Source of the DNA: Candidatus Gottesmanbacteria bacterium CG_4_10_14_0_8_um_filter_37_24
Lineage (GTDB): Bacteria; Patescibacteriota; Microgenomatia; 2-02-FULL-39-11
Direction of reading: 5' to 3'
Assembly (NCBI GenBank): GCA_002785215.1
Contig: PFMK01000033.1
Location: 1 to 5,468, forward strand
DNA length: 5,468 nucleotides
How positions within the stretch are numbered: the first letter of the stretch is position 1; the number at the start of each line of letters is the position of its first letter. Position numbers and translations under genes: made by a program. The notes under the pieces were generated by a model that saw only the letters and a list, made by a program, of their open reading frames with translations, had not been told where the DNA came from and did no database searches. Of the stretch, positions 1 to 4,015 are shown in pieces.

Positions 1-20
1 TGAATGCGATATTGCGGATA

Positions 21-61
21 CCCTGAGCGAATCCTGAGCTTGTCGAAGGAGAGTCGAAGGG
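21..61. repeat. REP-type nested inverted repeat (CCTGAG/TCGAAGG class)
   Basis: Two hairpin-forming units are nested. The outer arms CCCT (21-24) and AGGG (58-61) enclose an inner unit, TCCT-GA-G (32-38) against C-GA-AGGA (44-50), with loop CTTGT. In both units the stem is broken at the same place by a GA/GA tandem mismatch (25-26 with 56-57; 36-37 with 45-46). The element is much richer in GC than its surroundings. Repeats of this CCTGAG...TCGAAGG type are dispersed in many bacterial genomes, and the RAYT gene 85 bases downstream fits a REP identity. The structure was read by eye; genome-wide repetition cannot be seen from one window. Confidence 0.75.
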
Positions 62-62
62 T

Positions 63-95
63 AATGCTTCGGCGGATCTCGCTCGCCGAAGAATT
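63..95. repeat. Inverted repeat, second hairpin of the REP cluster
   Basis: A perfect 8-bp stem, CTTCGGCG (67-74) with CGCCGAAG (84-91), closes a 9-base loop. After one G-A mismatch the pairing continues for three more A/T pairs (63-65 with 93-95). It lies 1 base after the first REP unit and 8 bases before the third hairpin. It is probably another REP or mobile-element end sequence served by the neighbouring transposase. It has no U-tract, so a terminator role is unlikely. Confidence 0.65.
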
Positions 96-103
96 TGAGG
101 ATA

Positions 104-123
104 CCACGGGCGTAAGCCCGTGG
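104..123. repeat. Perfect REP-like hairpin with GTAA loop, adjacent to RAYT gene
   Basis: CCACGGGC (104-111), GTAA loop (112-115), GCCCGTGG (116-123): a perfect 8-bp GC-rich stem ending 22 bases before the transposase start codon. Short perfect hairpins next to IS200-like/RAYT genes are the usual recognition and cleavage substrates of these HUH enzymes, so this is the likeliest cognate REP unit. The flank TGAGGATA just before it matches TGCGGATA just before the first hairpin at 7 of 8 bases. This could be the short 5' recognition element, but that is inference. Confidence 0.7.
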
Positions 124-145
124 AGCTTCATTATATTATTTTCAT

Positions 146-817
146 ATGCCCACGAGGTTAATTCCTTTTGGCAATAATGAATATTATCATGTGTATAATC
201 GTGGGATTAAAAGACAACCGACTTTTCTGGTAAAAAAGGATTATGAAAGATTTCTAACCACCCTTTCATACTACCGTTTCAAAAACCCACCAACTAAACT
301 GGCTAACTTTTTAAAAATAGCCCGCGCTGAAAGAGAAAAGATTTTTTCAAAACTGAAAAACAGTAAAGAAATTCTAGTCGATATAATTTGTTACGTGTTT
401 ATGCCTAATCACTACCATTTTCTCCTTAAACAGAATGTAGATAATGGAATATCTACCTTTATCAGAAAAACTATCAATAGTTATTCCAGATACTTTAATA
501 CTAAATACCACCGGGACGGGTCTTTGTTTAAGGGTGTATTTATGGCAAAACATGTTGATTCTGATGAACAATTACTTCATCTGACAAGATATATTCATCT
601 TAATCCACTGATATCTTTGTCAGTTAAAGAAAAAGATTATCCAAACTATCTCTGGTCTTCTTTAGCTGAATATATGTCGACCAAAAAGTCTATAGTCAGT
701 ACTGATTTGATCATGAGTAATTTTAAGTCTCCCAAAGTATATCTGGATTATATACTAGACAGAAAAGATTACGCTAAAGAGTTGGATAGTATCAAACATA
801 TGATATTGGAAAGTTAA
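146..817 (+). CDS. REP-associated tyrosine transposase (RAYT; IS200-like Y1 transposase domain)
   Basis: Single-strand-specific HUH/Y1 nuclease expected to nick REP hairpins through a covalent 5'-phosphotyrosine. Visible signatures: an N-terminal YYHVYNRG strand (residues 13-20); the metal-binding HUH-type motif in MPNHYHFLLK (His89-Tyr90-His91); the GSLFKGVF segment (125-132); and LTRYIHLNP (146-154), whose Tyr149, 60 residues after His89, is the expected nucleophile. All catalytic residues appear intact. At 223 aa it is longer than the roughly 150-180 aa usual for RAYTs. The extra length includes a Lys-rich segment at about residues 45-76, before the HUH strand, and a C-terminal tail. The start ATG has no Shine-Dalgarno sequence. 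The three inverted repeats immediately upstream are its probable substrates. Its stop overlaps the convergent dprA stop by four bases (TTAA). The single isolated gene, with no tnpB partner and no obvious IS ends, favours a domesticated RAYT over an IS200/IS605 element. Confidence 0.9.
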   Translation: MPTRLIPFGNNEYYHVYNRGIKRQPTFLVKKDYERFLTTLSYYRFKNPPTKLANFLKIARAEREKIFSKLKNSKEILVDIICYVFMPNHYHFLLKQNVDNGISTFIRKTINSYSRYFNTKYHRDGSLFKGVFMAKHVDSDEQLLHLTRYIHLNPLISLSVKEKDYPNYLWSSLAEYMSTKKSIVSTDLIMSNFKSPKVYLDYILDRKDYAKELDSIKHMILES

Positions 818-1974
818 TTATCCCTATGTGCGAAGCTATTCCACTCCCGGAGTGTAAGATACGGAGTGTAAGATATACCGTATAACCCCCCACCTAAGTT
901 CTTCACTAATTTTTTCATCTCCATCATGGTCAGAAGTCCTCCTAAATTACTGCTTGAAATATTGCCCTTTCTTGCTATTTCATCAAAATGTAAGTTCTCA
1001 TTTTCTAATAATGCAAGGATATTCTTCTCATCTGATGTGAGATTTATTTTTACATTTTGCATTGTCATTTTGATCTTTGTATTTTGCATTTTGCATTTAA
1101 CATCCAATTCCTCCAGAATATCCTCCACTCTAGTAACCAGTTTTGCTCCATTTTTAAGAAGCATAGTCGGGCCTTCAGATAAAGACGAAGTGATGGGTCC
1201 GGGGACGGCAAAAACTTCTCTACCCTGCTCGCCGGCAAAACGGGCTGTGATAAGAGCTCCACTATCCTTTGCTCCTTCTGTTACCACCACACCTAAGGAA
1301 AGACCGCTTATAATCCTGTTTCTGGCCGGAAAAAGGCCTTTTTCCACCCAATGGTTAAGCGGGAATTCAGAGACGATGATCCCGCTTTTTTTCACTATTT
1401 TCCAGTATAGCGTCGTATTGCTTTTTGGATGGATAACATTAACTCCGCAACCAAGAACCGCAATGGTTTTCCCATTCAGAGAAACCGCTGTCTCATGAGC
1501 TACAGTATCCACACCATATGCCAATCCGGAAACTATGGTAAATCCAGCATTTACCAATTCCCTTACCAACCTTTCCGTTACCTCTTTTCCGTAACCGGTT
1601 ATCTTCCTGGTGCCAACCACAGCAATCGTGGGATTTATAAAAATATCTTCTTTTACATCTCCTCTGACATAAAGAACGAACGGCGCATCCTGGATTTCTT
1701 TAAGCAGTTTAGGGTATCCTTGATCTTTCAGAGTTAAAACATGAATATTATTCTCCTGCAATTTCCGGGAATAATCCGAAAGTGAAAAACTATTTCTGAA
1801 ACTTATAAATTTTGTCGTCAATTTCTCACCTAATCCTATTTGTATCAAGGAATTGTAAGATGCCTTCCATGCCTTTTCCGCGGTACCAAAAAAATTGAAA
1901 AGCAGTTTGAAACGGAGAGGCCCGATACCGGGAAACGCAGAAAATCCGAGCCAATATATATTTTCGTTAGCCAT
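814..1974 (-). CDS. dprA: DNA-processing protein A (DprA/Smf), transformation RecA loader
   Basis: Cytoplasmic protein that binds single-stranded DNA taken up during natural transformation, protects it and loads RecA. Domains in order: an N-terminal helix-hairpin-helix-like region (about 6-60, FPGIGPLRFK); the Rossmann-like DprA core (about 80-290); a variable linker (291-312); and a C-terminal winged-helix domain (about 313-366). Core motifs: VGTRKITGYG (120-129), SGLAYGVDTVAH (149-160), GCGVNVIHP (175-183, where GxGxDxxYP is usual, so Asp and Tyr are replaced by Asn and His), SEFP (202-205), FPARNRIISGLS (215-226), SGALITARFA (238-247) and VFAVPGP (254-260). Length is normal for the family (386 aa). 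The ATG at 1974 begins directly before the domain and lacks a Shine-Dalgarno. Oddities: the linker is encoded by heptamer repeats, and a 14-bp tandem duplication replaces the last residues with an out-of-frame tail (TPYLTLREWNSFAHRDN). It is divergent from the 598-aa gene and convergent with the RAYT gene. Confidence 0.95.
   Translation of the reverse strand: MANENIYWLGFSAFPGIGPLRFKLLFNFFGTAEKAWKASYNSLIQIGLGEKLTTKFISFRNSFSLSDYSRKLQENNIHVLTLKDQGYPKLLKEIQDAPFVLYVRGDVKEDIFINPTIAVVGTRKITGYGKEVTERLVRELVNAGFTIVSGLAYGVDTVAHETAVSLNGKTIAVLGCGVNVIHPKSNTTLYWKIVKKSGIIVSEFPLNHWVEKGLFPARNRIISGLSLGVVVTEGAKDSGALITARFAGEQGREVFAVPGPITSSLSEGPTMLLKNGAKLVTRVEDILEELDVKCKMQNTKIKMTMQNVKINLTSDEKNILALLENENLHFDEIARKGNISSSNLGGLLTMMEMKKLVKNLGGGLYGISYTPYLTLREWNSFAHRDN
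848..875. repeat. 14-bp perfect tandem duplication inside the dprA 3' end
   Basis: CGGAGTGTAAGATA occurs at 848-861 and again, without any gap, at 862-875. Because 14 is not a multiple of three, the duplication shifts the dprA frame. With one copy removed, the minus strand would read Gly-Ile-Ser-Tyr-Thr-Pro-Gly-Val-Glu and stop at TAG (complement of 836-838), nine residues after the winged-helix end. With two copies the frame runs on to the TAA at 814-816. Confidence 0.9.
1054..1099. repeat. Degenerate heptamer (ATTTTGC) repeat in dprA linker
   Basis: On the plus strand ATTTTGC appears at 1054, 1081 and 1088, with the variant ATTTTGA at 1067, at intervals near multiples of seven, followed by ATTTA. 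On the coding (minus) strand this reads as GCAAAAT-type units and yields the Lys/Met/Gln/Asn-rich linker of DprA around residues 292-308 (KCKMQN, KIKM, MQNVKI). It sits between the Rossmann core and the winged helix, where length variation is tolerated. It is probably an expanded minisatellite that stayed in frame. Confidence 0.65.
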
Positions 1975-2063
1975 GTAATATACAAATGAACTACCCGAAG
2001 CAGAGTTTCAAGGAATTCTTTTGATTAACAACTATTTTATACTATCTGCTTGTCATGCCTTTA

Positions 2064-2093
2064 TTGATTTTTTGTTTGAGCGGATGCTATAGT
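2064..2093 (+). promoter_or_regulatory. Probable sigma70-type extended -10 promoter of the 598-aa secreted-protein gene
   Basis: A -35-like TTGATT (2064-2069), an 18-bp spacer, and TATAGT (2088-2093) preceded by TGC (2085-2087), which makes a TGn extended -10. The predicted transcription start (about 2099-2101) falls right at the ATG at 2102, so the mRNA would be leaderless or nearly so. This agrees with the absence of a Shine-Dalgarno. It lies in the 127-bp divergent spacer (1975-2101) shared with dprA; no convincing dprA promoter was recognised on the other strand. Confidence 0.6.
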
Positions 2094-2101
2094 CATATTA
2101 T

Positions 2102-3898
2102 ATGCCAATAGAGCACTTGACAAAAAAAGTGTTGTGTATTTTATTCTTCTTATTTATTCTACTATTCCTCACTAAATCATCTGTTAATGCTACATCCATT
2201 GGTTCCTGGCAATCTTCTACTTCATATGCAAATGACGTTTCCTCCCATCCATTACCTTCATTTGTCGCTGGAAACTATTACTATGTTTTACTATATAACC
2301 GAAGTATCATCTATGCAAAATTAAACTCAAATGGTACCCTAGGCAATTGGCAGACAGCTTCAACCCAACATAATGAAGGATCTGGAAGAGGATACACAGC
2401 GGTAGTAATCGGTAATACTCCTTTTCTGCTAAGATTTGGCCGTGTGGAAAAACTGGTGATTGATTCATCTTCAGGAAATGTCACCGCCATAAATCAAGTC
2501 GGTTCTGATGGAGGGGGAAGTGACTCAGTCGGAGGCAACTATTATTATTGGAATAGTGTTGTTTCAGCTACTATCGGTACCAGCACTTATGTATTTCACT
2601 TGGGGGGCTTTGATTGTTGCCAGGCTCCACATTATAGTACCAATAATCAAATATTCCGCGCAAACAACATATCATCAGGCAGCTGGCAATGGCAATCGAT
2701 GGGAAACGGTACCTACCGTAATCCTTACAAAGGAGTATTCTATAAAGTCACAGATCAAAATTATGGCTACATCTTTGCCAGCGATTTAAATCAGGAGAAG
2801 AATCCCAATCCTTTATATCGGATTAAAGTAAAAAGCGATGGAAATTTTGAAGGCGGATGGACAAATACCGGTAATTTGCCTGACAAAGCCTCGGGAAATG
2901 ACCATGCGTTGGGAGACATATTCGTTATTGACTCTTCGCTTTTTGTCGTCCGGGGAAGCAAAGTTTATCAAGCAACAATTAATACAGACGGATCCATATC
3001 TTCCTGGAATGATAGTCCTCCTGACCTGCCTGAGATTCAAATAAATAAGCCTTGGGGTCCATCGGTGGACGGAGATCATACAGACGGTAGCTCATACGGA
3101 ATCTATAATAATTATGTATATGTTACTGGTCCAAATAAAGTCTATTTTGCACAAATTAACGGTTCCCCCATACCCACCCTTACCCCCACCTCCACCCAAC
3201 CTTCACTTACTCCTACTGTTACCAATACCCCGCCTACAGCCACACCTACCAACAGGCCTTCCTCTACCCCTACTCCTACCAATACTCCTACCCCATACCC
3301 TACCACAGGACCAGCCAGACTGCCGAAAGTGGAACCTAACCCCTATCCTCAGGGACCGTATTGTCCTGTAAATGAAGGATGTATAGACAAGACTAAAGGG
3401 GATGGTAATTGTAATGGTGTAGTAGACCAGGCAGATTATGATATATGGCTAATTCAGTATGACACCATGGTACCGGGAGGAAGACAGACTCCCAATGCCA
3501 ATTATGCCTGTGTAGAGGGAAACTCCTCTACCTATTTCATAGATCTTACTGATTTTGAGGTCTGGAGAAGGTATACCATCGGCTTTACCGGTCCCACACC
3601 AACGGGAACAATTTCCAGTCCGACACCCACCAGTTCACAAAACCAGCCTTCTTCCACCCCTACACCTAAGTCCCCAACAGCAACACCTATTCCTCCTACA
3701 GTTACCCCTGTACCACCCACTTCCACTCCTGTTCCTCCTACGGCTACACCTACAAGCAGACCACCGGAAGATTGTTGGAGATGTCCGGGGCCAAATTGTG
3801 ATAAATGTAATTGTTCTCCTAGTAAATGGTGTGCAGGATCAGGGGAAGGATGTACAGATTTTTGTAGAGATCATCCGGGAGACTGTAATAGGTGTTAA
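2102..3898 (+). CDS. Secreted Kelch-like beta-propeller protein with dockerin-like module and Cys-rich tail
   Basis: Exported protein of unknown ligand, probably displayed on the cell surface. Residues 1-30 form a signal peptide: basic TKK, a hydrophobic stretch at about 10-23, and a likely signal peptidase I site after Val-Asn-Ala30. Residues 33-353 resemble a Kelch-like beta-propeller, with recurring blade ends such as IIYAKLNSNGTLGNWQ (69-84), LYRIKVKSDGNFEGGW (238-253) and KVYQATINTDGSISSW (287-302). Linker 1 (355-403) is Pro/Thr-rich. A dockerin type I-like module follows (about 430-493). Its first Ca-binding loop is near-consensus (Asp434, Asn436, Asn438, Gly439, Asp442, Asp445, then a YDIW helix). 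Its second half (to IDLTDFEVW, 480-488) keeps Asp481/Asp484 but has lost the early Asp/Asn ligands. Linker 2 (497-555) leads to a tail with 10 Cys in residues 558-598. The ATG sits directly after the promoter with no Shine-Dalgarno. An in-frame TTG at codon 6 is an alternative start. The propeller assignment is moderate, the domain order clear; function is unknown. Confidence 0.85.
   Translation: MPIEHLTKKVLCILFFLFILLFLTKSSVNATSIGSWQSSTSYANDVSSHPLPSFVAGNYYYVLLYNRSIIYAKLNSNGTLGNWQTASTQHNEGSGRGYTAVVIGNTPFLLRFGRVEKLVIDSSSGNVTAINQVGSDGGGSDSVGGNYYYWNSVVSATIGTSTYVFHLGGFDCCQAPHYSTNNQIFRANNISSGSWQWQSMGNGTYRNPYKGVFYKVTDQNYGYIFASDLNQEKNPNPLYRIKVKSDGNFEGGWTNTGNLPDKASGNDHALGDIFVIDSSLFVVRGSKVYQATINTDGSISSWNDSPPDLPEIQINKPWGPSVDGDHTDGSSYGIYNNYVYVTGPNKVYFAQINGSPIPTLTPTSTQPSLTPTVTNTPPTATPTNRPSSTPTPTNTPTPYPTTGPARLPKVEPNPYPQGPYCPVNEGCIDKTKGDGNCNGVVDQADYDIWLIQYDTMVPGGRQTPNANYACVEGNSSTYFIDLTDFEVWRRYTIGFTGPTPTGTISSPTPTSSQNQPSSTPTPKSPTATPIPPTVTPVPPTSTPVPPTATPTSRPPEDCWRCPGPNCDKCNCSPSKWCAGSGEGCTDFCRDHPGDCNRC
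3164..3359. repeat. Long direct repeat, copy 1: Pro/Thr linker plus start of dockerin cassette
   Basis: This segment encodes residues 355-419 of the beta-propeller protein and matches 5261-5468 in the next gene with about eight substitutions by eye over 196 aligned bases, plus one 12-bp (four-codon) insertion in copy 2. Similarity starts sharply at a Ser-Pro boundary right after each ectodomain and continues to the window end. About half the differences are silent. It is a recent duplication or gene-conversion tract. Confidence 0.95.
3590..3766 (+). repeat. Low-complexity Pro/Thr coding repeat (linker 2)
   Basis: Codons for Pro, Thr and Ser dominate residues 497-555, with an imperfect repeating unit of the PPT-x-TPV type (for example TPVPPTSTPVPPT). 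Such tracts form extended, often O-glycosylated spacers between extracellular domains. They change length by slipped-strand events. Linker 2 is less regular than linker 1 and is not clearly a copy of it. Confidence 0.75.
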
Positions 3899-3924
3899 AA
3901 ATAATGTGATAACTAGTGAATATT

Positions 3925-3940
3925 GATTTCCTAGGAAATC
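3925..3940. repeat. 16-bp perfect palindrome downstream of the 598-aa gene
   Basis: GATTTCCTAGGAAATC is self-complementary and begins 26 bases after the stop at 3896-3898, inside the 117-bp spacer before the next gene. It could fold as a 6-bp stem with a CTAG loop, or serve as a dimeric-regulator operator. It is AT-rich and followed by a mixed rather than pure T-tract (CTTTCATCCTCTTTT further on), so at most it is a weak terminator. Function is unassigned. Confidence 0.45.
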
Positions 3941-3986
3941 TTCAAAATTCTACTTACTTTCATCCTCTTTTACTTATCTAATTCTT

Positions 3987-3995
3987 TGCTATACT
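3987..3995 (+). promoter_or_regulatory. Probable extended -10 promoter of the second secreted-protein gene
   Basis: TGC-TATACT (3987-3995) matches the TGn-TATAnT extended -10 and nearly repeats the TGC-TATAGT box of the upstream gene. No good -35 is seen; TTTTAC at 3968-3973 is the nearest candidate, with a 16-bp spacer. Transcription from about 4002 would give a leader of some 14 bases before the ATG at 4016, with no Shine-Dalgarno in it. The gene therefore probably has its own transcript. Confidence 0.5.
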
Positions 3996-4015
3996 GGAAA
4001 TTGATTACCTTCCCT

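Noticed and set aside
67..123. Hairpins as intrinsic terminators of an upstream gene
   Set aside because: Neither GC-rich stem is followed by a T-tract, and the adjacent RAYT gene gives a better explanation as REP units.
926..1498. Plus-strand 190-codon open frame
   Set aside because: It lies entirely antisense to dprA, whose family motifs are clear on the minus strand. Its translation has no recognisable domain.
1429..1737. Plus-strand 102-codon open frame
   Set aside because: Antisense shadow of the DprA core, with no start signal or homology visible.
1975..2060. Candidate minus-strand promoter boxes for dprA (TATATT near the ATG, TATAAA at 2041-2036, TTGAAA)
   Set aside because: TATATT is too close to the ATG, no -35 is correctly spaced, and AT-rich DNA gives such hexamers by chance.
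2508..3079. Short frames on both strands inside the beta-propeller gene
   Set aside because: The in-frame protein has a signal peptide and recurring blade motifs; the overlapping frames are composition shadows.
3164..3310. Pro/Thr repeat tract as a CRISPR-like or tandem-array locus
   Set aside because: The repetition is codon-level low complexity within a continuous reading frame, with no regular repeat-spacer structure.
3532..3726. Minus-strand Gly/Val-rich frame (and the similar one at 5221-5415)
   Set aside because: Both are reverse-strand readings of Pro/Thr linker DNA, which always gives Gly/Val-rich translations.
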